From Acidovorax sp. GBBC 1281 (GTDB lineage: Bacteria > Pseudomonadota > Gammaproteobacteria > Burkholderiales > Burkholderiaceae_C): a stretch of 64,000 bases of DNA. Shown here in pieces: positions 52,144-59,487 of the stretch. The position numbers and the translations under genes were made by a program. Under the pieces are notes generated by a model. That model made no database searches. It worked only from the letters and a program-made list of their open reading frames with translations, and was not told the origin of the DNA. The stretch covers positions 3,428,001 through 3,492,000 of the forward strand of contig NZ_CP097269.1 of assembly GCF_028473645.1 (NCBI RefSeq), read 5' to 3'. Numbering within the stretch: the stretch's first letter is position 1; each line of letters opens with the position of its first letter.

Positions 52144-52829
52144 GGCGTGATCCTCGAAGGGGGGTTCCGGGCGATGTCGCGCAGCGCGGCGCGCTGGCGC
52201 ACGAGGTGGGTGCGCATGGCCTCCTCGGCCACCTCGGGGGCGCGCAGCTTGATGGCATCGAACAGCTCCAGGTGCTCGGCCAGGCTCTGCTGCAGCCGCC
52301 CCGGGGCGCGCAATTGCTGCAGGCGGGCCAGCCGCAGGATCTTGCGCAGGTCGCCGATCAACTGGGCCAGCCAGCGGTTGTCGGCCAGCGTGATGAGGGC
52401 CTCGTGGATGGCGTGGTTGGCCGCGTAGTACTCGCCGATGCGGCCGGCCGCGGCGTGCTCGCGCAGGCGCTCGTGCAGCACCTCCAGCGCGGCGAGGTCG
52501 GCCTCGCTGGCGCGCAGGGTGGCCTCGTGCGCGGCGCGGCCCTCCAGCAGGGCGATCACGGGGAAGATCTCGTCCAGGTCGCGCTCGGTCACCTCGGCCA
52601 CGAAGCAGCCCCGGCGCGGCTCGTGGCGCAGCAAGCCCTCGGCCACCAGCACCTTGAGCGCCTCACGCAGCGGGGTGCGCGAGATGGCCAGCCGGTCGCA
52701 CAGCGCGATCTCGTCCACGAACCCACCCGGGGGCAGTTGCCCGGCAAAGATCAGCTCGCGGATGCGCTCGGCCGCCTCGGAATGCAAGGACAGGGGGAGC
52801 GCGCGCGCGGTGGCGGGAAGGGAGGACAT
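52140..52829 (-). CDS. GntR/FadR-type regulator of the malonate genes
   Basis: A 229-residue FCD-type GntR protein. The winged helix spans about 15-80 (RIRELIFAGQLPPGGFVDEI, LAISRTPLREALKVLVAEGL) and the FCD effector domain 90-220 with ANHAIHEALITLADNRW (metal-binding His pattern) and LAEHLELFDAIKLRAPEVAE. The ATG at 52829 is preferred, since the frame to 53120 upstream overlaps the divergent gene and lacks similarity. It is the first gene of the malonate operon, so it is probably autoregulated. A malonate or malonyl-CoA effector is inferred. Confidence 0.9.
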   Translation of the reverse strand: MSSLPATARALPLSLHSEAAERIRELIFAGQLPPGGFVDEIALCDRLAISRTPLREALKVLVAEGLLRHEPRRGCFVAEVTERDLDEIFPVIALLEGRAAHEATLRASEADLAALEVLHERLREHAAAGRIGEYYAANHAIHEALITLADNRWLAQLIGDLRKILRLARLQQLRAPGRLQQSLAEHLELFDAIKLRAPEVAEEAMRTHLVRQRAALRDIARNPPSRITP

Positions 52830-52920
52830 GGAAAGCGGCGCAGGGCAGCGGTCAGTGGCTCGATCGACCTCGCAAGCGGTGGCAACGAAACGCAACCTGC
52901 CGGCATCGCGCGGCAATGTG

Positions 52921-52945
52921 CGTAATTTCACATAATTATGGCGAT
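52921..52945. promoter_or_regulatory. Possible GntR operator
   Basis: The perfect palindrome CATAATTATG (52931-52940) lies in an AT-rich patch about 100 bp upstream of the GntR start in otherwise GC-rich DNA. It is a candidate binding site for the malonate regulator. Confidence 0.35.
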
Positions 52946-53094
52946 TGAGCCGCCACTTTCCCATCAGGGATTCCCTGGGCCGCGAAAACCCCATGTGGTG
53001 GCGCCTGCGCGGCCGACCTGCTCCGCAGACAGTGGCCGGATCTGTGCGATGGTTGTCATTGCAGCCACCGCCGCGCCGCGCGACACTGCGGCGC

Positions 53095-53553
53095 ATGACC
53101 CCACCCCGCCCCCGCCGCATCGCCTACCTGCTGTACCCCGGCTTCATGAGCCTGGACGTGGTCGGCCCGCTGCAGGTCTTCGCCTCCGCCAATGTCGAGA
53201 TGGAGCGCCAGGGCCGCGCGCCGGCCTACGCCCTGCAGCTGGTGGCCGAGGCCGCCGGCCCGGTGGCGTGCTCCGCCGGCTTCGCCGTGGTGGCCGATGC
53301 GGCGCGGTGCGATGTGGCGCTCCCCGGACTGGACACCCTGCTCGTGCCCGGCGGCATGGGCGTGGAGGCGCAACTGGACGACCCCGCTCTGCAAGACTGG
53401 CTGCGGCAGGCCGAGCGCGCCGCACGGCGCGTGGGATCGGTCTTGCTGGCCCGCGCCGGCCTGCTGGACGGGCAGCCCGCCACCACCCACTGGGACAGCG
53501 TGGACGGCCTGCGCCTTCGGCGAGTGGGGGACTGCACCGCGCTGGATATTTGA
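53095..53553 (+). pseudogene. Broken GlxA-family (DJ-1/PfpI-AraC) regulator
   Basis: The first 140 or so residues match GlxA-type regulators: RRIAYLLYPGFMSLDVVGPL, FASANVEM, DTLLVPGGMGVEAQ and ARAGLLDGQPATTHWDSVDG. Intact homologues are about 320 residues with a C-terminal AraC DNA-binding domain, which is absent here. In addition, at RVGSV-LLARAG the usual CTGA nucleophile-elbow residues are missing, as if 12-15 bases were lost in frame. The similarity ends near 53540, just before the candidate immunity gene. Two independent lesions make this a remnant. Confidence 0.8.
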
Positions 53554-53567
53554 GTCGAAGGGAAAGG

Positions 53568-54080
53568 CTACGGCGTACCACTCCGGGTGGTCGATCCAGC
53601 CTGCTCGTTCACCCACTCCAGGCTCTTACCTTTGACACACCAGGCTGGATCGCGTACCCAGTCTGTAAACCACATGGTGGGGTTGTCCTTCAAGTCCGAG
53701 CAAATCGAGTAGCCCTGGCTGGGCATGTAAAAGCGCAGTGCTACGGAAGTCACTGGGATAAGCAATAAGGCAACTCCGCTCGACAGCACGACCACCGTGA
53801 AAAATCGCTCGATCGGCTGGATGGACTTGTCGCTGCATGGAACTGCGCGCATAACACCCAGGATGGTTGCCACAGCGCAGATGAGCCCCATGAACGGTGC
53901 CAACAGGGCGGCCGGAGCGATCCGCACCCCTGGTGCCAGGGCCGCGACACCGACAATGGTCGGGATGATTTCGTAGCGGATCAACAGGCATGCGCCTGCC
54001 ACCAATCCAAGGTACAGAGGAATTGCCCACAGCAAGGTGGCGCGCACTTTTTTAACGTCGAACATCGGTGGACTGGGCAT
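53568..54080 (-). CDS. Candidate immunity protein, three-TM
   Basis: A 170-residue membrane protein with three predicted helices (LLWAIPLYLGLVAGACLLIR, ALLAPFMGLICAVATILGVM and VVVLSSGVALLLIPVTSVAL). A C-terminal polar tail with two Cys (GYSICSDLKDNPTMWFTDWV..AWC) is probably periplasmic. The layout resembles DUF1240-like or other small membrane immunity proteins, but I do not recognise a family with certainty. It starts 3 bp after the stop of the large glycine-rich gene, so the two form one unit. Base composition is clearly less GC-rich than the surroundings, which fits recent transfer. Confidence 0.6.
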   Translation of the reverse strand: MPSPPMFDVKKVRATLLWAIPLYLGLVAGACLLIRYEIIPTIVGVAALAPGVRIAPAALLAPFMGLICAVATILGVMRAVPCSDKSIQPIERFFTVVVLSSGVALLLIPVTSVALRFYMPSQGYSICSDLKDNPTMWFTDWVRDPAWCVKGKSLEWVNEQAGSTTRSGTP

Positions 54081-54083
54081 TGC

Positions 54084-55022
54084 TCAATATCGAACGCATG
54101 AAATTCGACATAGCCAGTCCCTCATGCCTTGGTCGATAGCACGGCCCATCTGCGTCTTTTTCTGATTGATCGCATCGCTGATATCGCTTTGCCATGACTG
54201 GGACTTGGTATCGATGTAATAGATGCCCTGAGTGGTTTTTTCTGGAAGCATTTTGAGGGCGGCAATCACTTTGTCTTTGACGCCGTAGTGCCGATCAATC
54301 GCGTTCAAGCCGATGCCTACGCCTACAGCAAACACAGCCATGACAATCAGTGGAAGCACCGCAACCGTCGTAGCGGAACCCGCAACCCCCGCAGCCATTG
54401 AATAGGCAATCAGGCCGCCAAGCCCGCCTTTGACCGCCTCCACCCCAATCCCCCCCACCAAGTCGTACATCGTCTTTTCGTCATTGAACATGAAGTCCAT
54501 CAACTCGATGCCCGTGGATACCACCACACCCAGCATGAAACCACCCTTGGCAATGCCCTGCAGACTCTTGATGCCCAGCCCAAGCTGCAGCATCTTCGGA
54601 TTGGTCGCTAGGTACCGCGTGCCTTGCAGCGCACTGCTGCGTCTGGCTGAATAGCCCTTGATGATGATGTACGTGCCCGTCGCCGTGGTCTTGATGTAGG
54701 TGCCGATCCCGGCCATGCCGATGGCGTTCAGCGTCTTGGCGATAGCCAGGGCATCGTTGGCGCCCTGGGCCACCGGCCCGACCCACGGTTCGCCGGCATT
54801 GGGACTGAACTCCTTTTGCCAGTACTGACCGAAGGTGGATTGGGACAGCATCTTGCGCAGGCTGAATTCCAGCGCCGCATTGTTCTTGGCCTTGTCCTGC
54901 AGGATGCTCATGTACTGGCCCTGTGTCAGCACCAGGACGTCCACCTGGTTCTTGTCCATGGACTGGGCCAAGGTCTGTCCGTAGCCGACGTTGAAGAACG
55001 TGGCTGCCAATTCTGCGCTCAT
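54084..55022 (-). CDS. Candidate membrane-disrupting toxin/effector
   Basis: A 312-residue protein. The N-terminal 130 residues are soluble (VDVLVLTQGQYMSILQDKAK). The middle has GYSARRSSALQGTRYLATNP. A glycine-rich hydrophobic region of about 100 residues follows with AKGGFMLGVVVSTGIELMDF, GGIGVEAVKGGLGGLIAYSM and TVAVLPLIVMAVFAVGVGIG, able to form helical hairpins. A charged C-terminal helical tail ends the protein. No signal peptide is seen. The pattern is consistent with type VI-type membrane-permeabilising effectors, but the family call is by resemblance only. The next gene encodes a small membrane protein that could be its immunity protein. No VgrG, PAAR or adaptor gene is in the window. 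Confidence 0.6.
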   Translation of the reverse strand: MSAELAATFFNVGYGQTLAQSMDKNQVDVLVLTQGQYMSILQDKAKNNAALEFSLRKMLSQSTFGQYWQKEFSPNAGEPWVGPVAQGANDALAIAKTLNAIGMAGIGTYIKTTATGTYIIIKGYSARRSSALQGTRYLATNPKMLQLGLGIKSLQGIAKGGFMLGVVVSTGIELMDFMFNDEKTMYDLVGGIGVEAVKGGLGGLIAYSMAAGVAGSATTVAVLPLIVMAVFAVGVGIGLNAIDRHYGVKDKVIAALKMLPEKTTQGIYYIDTKSQSWQSDISDAINQKKTQMGRAIDQGMRDWLCRISCVRY

Positions 55023-55099
55023 GCAATCCTCCCTCAGGATTTAGTTTTGTTGGGGGCGGATGCTAACTGCTGTCAGAAAAGACGCGAGGCCACGGATGC

Positions 55100-55534
55100 A
55101 ACAGAGCGTTTCAATGGCACGTGGTGGGCATGTTCCTGCCGGCGTTCTTCGCCGGCCCGCTGGTGGACCGCTGGGGCCGCCGGCGCGTGGCCGGCGCGGG
55201 CGCCCTGGCGCTGGTGGGCAGCGCGACGGTGGCGCTGTCGGGCCTGGGATTCGCGCAGTTCCTGGCCAGCTCGCTGCTGCTGGGCGTGGGCTGGAACCTG
55301 ATGCTGATCGCCGGCACCACGCTGCTGTCCGAAAACCATGCGGAGCACGAACGCGGCCCGGCCCAGGCGCTGATGGAGCTGTGCAACGGCGGCATGGCCG
55401 TGGCCATGTCGTTCGGCTCGGGCGCGCTGCTGTCGGGCATCGGGTGGACCGCCATCAACGCGGCCATGCTGGTCCTGCTGGCCGTGGCGCTGGGCCTGCT
55501 GTGGTCGATGGCGCCGCGGCGCGCAGCGGTCTAA
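55100..55534 (+). pseudogene. MFS transporter fragment (N-terminus missing)
   Basis: The open frame enters directly at FQWHVVGMFLPAFFAGPLVD, which is the start of the middle portion of an MFS protein (second helix and the loop DRWGRRRVAGAGALALVG). It continues through about five helices to a normal C-terminus at 55534. Nothing upstream encodes the N-terminal part; it has been replaced by the toxin gene's 5' region. A GTG at 55121 could start a 137-residue product, but a functional transporter is not expected. Confidence 0.75.
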
Positions 55535-55565
55535 GGCACCCCGGGTGCCGATTCGCCCCCAGGGC

Positions 55566-55635
55566 GGTTGCTATATTTTTAATAGCAACATGCCCTAGTC
55601 CTTATTGCGCTGGAGGCCGCTGGGGCCTCAAGCCC
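55566..55635 (+). repeat. GCTAT-type palindromic repeat at the lgt 3' end
   Basis: TTGCTATATTTTTAATAGCA (core stem TGCTAT...ATAGCA) is followed by ACATGCCCTAG and GCGCTGGAGGCCGCTGGGGC. This is one of the best-preserved copies. It fills the gap after the MFS remnant and reaches the last codons of lgt. Confidence 0.7.
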
Positions 55636-56449
55636 TTTGCAGCACCGGCTGGCGCCGCGCCCACACCCACATGGCGATGCCGGCGACGATCATCGGCACG
55701 CACAGCCATTGGCCCATGCTCATGCCCAGCGAGAGGATGCCCAGGAACGCATCCGGCTCGCGGAAGTATTCGGCAATGAAGCGGAAGCTGCCGTAGCCCA
55801 CCAGGAACGCTGCGGCCACCTCGCCCTGGCGGCGCTCGCGGCGGGCATAGAGCCACAGCAGCACGAACAGCAGCACGCCCTCCAGCAGGAACTGGTACAC
55901 CTGCGACGGGTGGCGCGGCAGCAGCGAGCCGCTTTGCGGGAACACCATGCCCCAGGGCAGGTCCGGGCTGCTGAAGCGCCCCCACAGCTCGCCGTTGATG
56001 AAGTTGCCCACCCGCCCGGCCGCCAGCCCCGTCGGCACGCACGGCGCCACGAAGTCGGCCACCTGCAGCCAGGGCCGCTTGCGCGAATGCGCAAACCACA
56101 CCATGGAGGCGATCACGCCCAGCAGCCCGCCATGAAAGCTCATGCCGCCCTGCCAGATGTAGAAGATCTCCAGCGGGTTCGACAGGTAGTAGCCCGGCTT
56201 GTAGAACAGGCAGTAGCCCAGGCGCCCCCCCGCCACCACGCCCACCACGCCGAGAAAGAGGATGTCCTCCACGTCGCGCCGCGTCCAGGCGCCCGGCCCG
56301 GTGATGGAGGCAAAGGGCTCGTGGCGCAGGCGCCGCACCCCGAGGAACATGAACAGCGCGAAGGCCGCCAGATAGGTCAGGCCGTACCAGTGGATGGCCA
56401 GCGGGCCCACTTGCAGGGCGATGGGGTCGATTTGGGGGTACATCAGCAT
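55628..56449 (-). CDS. lgt: Prolipoprotein diacylglyceryl transferase
   Basis: A 273-residue inner-membrane enzyme that transfers diacylglycerol to the lipobox cysteine of prolipoproteins. Lgt signatures: [54 protein letters not shown] and the highly conserved [14 protein letters not shown], plus [13 protein letters not shown]. The ATG at 56449 ([15 protein letters not shown]) is preferred. The frame upstream to 56578 is an Ala/Arg-rich artefact. It runs divergently from the siderophore receptor gene. Confidence 0.95.
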   Translation of the reverse strand: MLMYPQIDPIALQVGPLAIHWYGLTYLAAFALFMFLGVRRLRHEPFASITGPGAWTRRDVEDILFLGVVGVVAGGRLGYCLFYKPGYYLSNPLEIFYIWQGGMSFHGGLLGVIASMVWFAHSRKRPWLQVADFVAPCVPTGLAAGRVGNFINGELWGRFSSPDLPWGMVFPQSGSLLPRHPSQVYQFLLEGVLLFVLLWLYARRERRQGEVAAAFLVGYGSFRFIAEYFREPDAFLGILSLGMSMGQWLCVPMIVAGIAMWVWARRQPVLQRA

Positions 56450-56628
56450 GGTGGGCGGTATTGTGCCCGCCCGGCATGACGGTTCCGGCCGGCGCCCCGG
56501 AGCGGCGGCCGCTGCGGCGGCGGCGCGGCGCGCCGGCCGGCCAGGCGCCGCCGCGGTCCGCCCGGAGGACTTCGTCATCGCATTCCGCCGGGCGGGATAT
56601 GGGCCGAATCGGGCCCATGCCGGCGTTT

Positions 56629-56665
56629 CGATTGCCTTCGATGCTATTCAATTAATAGCATCAGT
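56629..56665. repeat. GCTAT-type palindromic repeat upstream of lgt
   Basis: ATGCTATTCAATTAATAGCAT (core at 56641-56661) is a near-perfect inverted repeat, preceded by GATTGCC. It lies between the lgt start and the Fur box of the receptor gene. Confidence 0.65.
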
Positions 56666-56715
56666 CCCGCACACCCGGCCATCGACCCCGATCGACCCGT
56701 GGTGGCGACTTCATA

Positions 56716-56734
56716 ATTGATAACGCTTCTCATT
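56716..56734 (+). promoter_or_regulatory. Fur box upstream of the siderophore receptor
   Basis: ATTGATAACGCTTCTCATT matches 16 of 19 positions of the Fur-type sequence AATGATAATGATTCTCATT. It is 98 bp before the receptor start, so iron repression is expected. Confidence 0.7.
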
Positions 56735-56832
56735 CTTCTAACCGCTTTCCGCCGCCCGGCGGTCCTCTCCCGGCCCTTCACGGCCTGGCCACGGACCCCG
56801 GCCCGCCGGCCGCAAAGCCCCTCCTGAACACC

Positions 56833-58998
56833 ATGCACCGACACGCCAGCCGCGCAGAACCCCGCTTCGCCCCCACCCCGCTCGCCCGCCTCGTCCGCCA
56901 TTGCGTCGGCGCAGGACTTCTCATCGCCGCCGCCGGCGCCGGTGCGCAGACCGCCGCCCGGACGGCGCTCGACGAAGTGGTCGTGTCCGACCAGGCCGAG
57001 GCCATCGGCGGCCTGCAAAAGACCTATTCGGGCGGGCAGTTCGCGCGCGGCGGCAACCTGGGCATCCTGGGCAACACCGATCTGATGAACGTGCCGTTCA
57101 GCACCACCAACTACACCTCGGAGCTGATCGACAACCAGCAGGCACGGACCGTGGCGGACGTGGTGATGAACGACGCCTCGGTGCGCACGCTCACCTCGCG
57201 CGGCGGCTTCGGCGACGACTTCCAGGTGCGGGGCTTCACCCTGTCCAACAGCGACATCAGCATGAACGGGCTGTTCGGCCTGGCGCCGTCCACCAGCATC
57301 CCGCTGGAGACCATCGAGCGCGTCGAAGTGCTCAAGGGCCCCGGCGCGCTGACCAATGGCGTGGGCCCGAGCGGCAGCGTCGGCGGCAGCATCAACGTGG
57401 TGACCAAGCGCGCGGCGGACGTGCCGCTCACGCGGCTGACCACCACCTACATGGGCAAGGCGCAGTTCGGCACCCACCTGGACGTGGGCCGCCGTTTCGG
57501 CGAAGACAACCAGTGGGGCGTGCGCGTGAACGGCCTGGTGCGCGGCGGCGAGGGCAACATCGACGGCGGCAAGCAGAACCTGGGCCTGGGCTCGGTCGGC
57601 CTGGACTACGCCGGCGCCCGCACGCGCTGGTCGCTGGACGCCTTCGCCACGCGCGGCGAAACCAAAGAGTTCCGGCCCCAGATCAACTTCGCCGGCACGG
57701 CCACCTCGGTGCCGGCCGTGCCCGACGCGCGGCTCAACTTCTACCCCGGCACGAAGCTGCAGGACAACGTGAAGACGGTCATGTCGCGCCTGGAACACGA
57801 CCTGAACGACCGCACCACCGTCTACGGCAGCCTGGGCTACATGGACATGGACTACGAGCAGACCTTCCCCAGCGGCCGGCCCGACGCGCTGGGCAACTTC
57901 CGCGTGTCGAACGCCTATTACGACCAGTACACGAAGTCCAAGGCCGCCGACGTCGGCCTGCGTACGCGCTTCAAGACCGGCAGCGTCGGCCACACGCTGG
58001 CCCTGGGCGCGAACTACCTGAACCAGGAAACGGACTACTTCTACGCCACCTCGGCCACGACCAACGCCTCCAACCTGTACAACCCCTCGCCCCTGCCCGC
58101 CATGACCGTGGCGCGCGGCGCACCCGGCAAGAGCTCGGTCACCGACCAGTCGAGCCTGGCGCTGGCCGACACCATGGCCTTCCTCGACGACCGCCTGCTG
58201 GTGACCCTGGGCCTGCGCCACCAGACCATGGAGCAGGAAAACTTCACGCCCACCACCGGCGTCTCCACCAGCCGCTACGACAAGAGCGCCGTGACGCCGC
58301 TGGCGGGCGTGGTGTTCAAGCCCGCGAAGAACATCTCGGTCTATGCCAACTACACCGCAGGCCTCACCCGCGGTGCCACCGCCGGGGTCACCACCGCCAA
58401 CGCCGGCGAGACCTTCGCCCCGCAAAAATCCAAGCAGCACGAAGTGGGCGTGAAGGTGGACTGGGGCCAGCTCACCACGCAGGCCGCCATCTACCAGATC
58501 AAGAAGCCCGGCGCGGTCACCGACCCGGTCACCAACGTGTACAGCTTCGGCGGCGAGCAGCGCAACCGCGGCCTGGAGCTGACGGCCTACGGCGAAGTCC
58601 AGCGCGGCCTGCGCCTGATGGCCAGCGCCGCCTTCAACGACGCCAAGCTCACGCGCACCGCAGGCGGCCTGAACCAGGGCAACAACGCCGCCGGCGTGCC
58701 GGACCGCACCTTCAACCTGGGCCTGGACTGGGACACCCCCTGGGTGCAGGGCCTGAGCCTGAACGGCCGCGTCATCCACACCTCGCCGGTCTATGCCGAC
58801 GCCGCCAACCGCCTGCGCGTGGGCAACTGGACGCGCCTGGACATCGGCGCCCGCTACGCCACCAAGGTCTCCGGCAAGCCCGTGGTGCTGCGCGCCAGCC
58901 TGGAAAACGCGTTCGACAAGAACTACTGGGTGGTCAGCAACTACGTGACCGTGGGCGCGCCACGCACGCTGATGCTGTCGGCGGCTGTGGATTTCTGA
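56833..58998 (+). CDS. TonB-dependent siderophore receptor
   Basis: A 721-residue outer-membrane receptor of the FhuE/FcuA-like group. A signal peptide ends near AAGAGAQTAA (residue about 40), and the TonB-box-like ALDEVVVSDQ follows. The plug shows DVVMNDASVRTLTSRGGFGD, FQVRGFTLSNSDISMNGLFG, IERVEVLKGPGALTNGVGPS and GSVGGSINVVTKRA. The barrel ends TLMLSAAVDF with the terminal Phe needed for insertion. A Fur box lies upstream. The siderophore (likely hydroxamate type) is not determinable from sequence. No siderophore synthesis genes are in the window. Confidence 0.93.
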   Translation: MHRHASRAEPRFAPTPLARLVRHCVGAGLLIAAAGAGAQTAARTALDEVVVSDQAEAIGGLQKTYSGGQFARGGNLGILGNTDLMNVPFSTTNYTSELIDNQQARTVADVVMNDASVRTLTSRGGFGDDFQVRGFTLSNSDISMNGLFGLAPSTSIPLETIERVEVLKGPGALTNGVGPSGSVGGSINVVTKRAADVPLTRLTTTYMGKAQFGTHLDVGRRFGEDNQWGVRVNGLVRGGEGNIDGGKQNLGLGSVGLDYAGARTRWSLDAFATRGETKEFRPQINFAGTATSVPAVPDARLNFYPGTKLQDNVKTVMSRLEHDLNDRTTVYGSLGYMDMDYEQTFPSGRPDALGNFRVSNAYYDQYTKSKAADVGLRTRFKTGSVGHTLALGANYLNQETDYFYATSATTNASNLYNPSPLPAMTVARGAPGKSSVTDQSSLALADTMAFLDDRLLVTLGLRHQTMEQENFTPTTGVSTSRYDKSAVTPLAGVVFKPAKNISVYANYTAGLTRGATAGVTTANAGETFAPQKSKQHEVGVKVDWGQLTTQAAIYQIKKPGAVTDPVTNVYSFGGEQRNRGLELTAYGEVQRGLRLMASAAFNDAKLTRTAGGLNQGNNAAGVPDRTFNLGLDWDTPWVQGLSLNGRVIHTSPVYADAANRLRVGNWTRLDIGARYATKVSGKPVVLRASLENAFDKNYWVVSNYVTVGAPRTLMLSAAVDF

Positions 58999-59061
58999 CG
59001 CTAGGTTGCCTGGCAGGAAATTAGAGGCCCGAACAACGCCGCCGGCGTTGCCGTGTCAGCC

Positions 59062-59469
59062 TCATGGTGCAGAGGACGACGCTGAACCTCGATGCGCGCC
59101 GGTGGGGTGCAGAATCTGCTCCAGCTTTTCGCGGATCGCTTCCGGTTTGCTTCCACTGCGGTTGATGGTTTCGCAATTCCCCAGCGCCGTTTCTTTGGAC
59201 AGACTCGGGGACCGGGCGTAGCGCAGGGACTCGCAGTCGCACCGCAACCGGGCTTTCAAGGCCTTTGTCCGCTGAATCCGAACTTCGGCCACCCAGCATG
59301 CGTCGGCGCAGCCGCAGGAGCGGTAGTTGAGCACTTCGCCGCGGTAGGGCCAGTCCAAGCGGTAGATACCTGCTCCTCCAGCGTGCGCCATCGCAGCGGT
59401 GGAGACAAAACAAAGCACCAAAGTGCTGTGCAGGACACGCCGTGCGGAGACGGGTTTGTCAAAAGGCAT
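59062..59469 (-). CDS. Small secreted cysteine-containing protein downstream of the LRR-Fic gene
   Basis: A 135-residue protein. A Sec signal peptide (VLHSTLVLCFVSTAAMAHAG) with an AMA/HA cleavage site is followed by a short domain with clustered cysteines (YRSCGCADACWVAEVR, RLRCDCESLRYA, and a later C), likely disulfide-linked in the periplasm. It begins 18 bp after the LRR-Fic stop on the same strand and is probably co-transcribed. I recognise no family. With a Sec signal it is not a classical type III chaperone. It could be a periplasmic inhibitor or an unrelated passenger. Confidence 0.65.
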   Translation of the reverse strand: MPFDKPVSARRVLHSTLVLCFVSTAAMAHAGGAGIYRLDWPYRGEVLNYRSCGCADACWVAEVRIQRTKALKARLRCDCESLRYARSPSLSKETALGNCETINRSGSKPEAIREKLEQILHPTGAHRGSASSSAP

Positions 59470-59487
59470 CTTTGGACATAGTGAGTT

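Noticed and set aside
48772..52428. A 1218-codon plus-strand open frame
   Set aside because: It runs antisense to the enoyl-CoA hydratase, Bug and malonyl-CoA decarboxylase genes, all of which have clear family motifs. The His/Gln/Arg-rich product resembles no protein.
53056..53616. A 186-codon minus-strand frame opposite the GlxA remnant
   Set aside because: It is antisense to a recognisable regulator sequence and has no similarity or ribosome site of its own.
59062..59469. The small gene after LRR-Fic as a type III chaperone
   Set aside because: A clear Sec signal peptide and cysteine cluster are not compatible with a cytoplasmic acidic chaperone.
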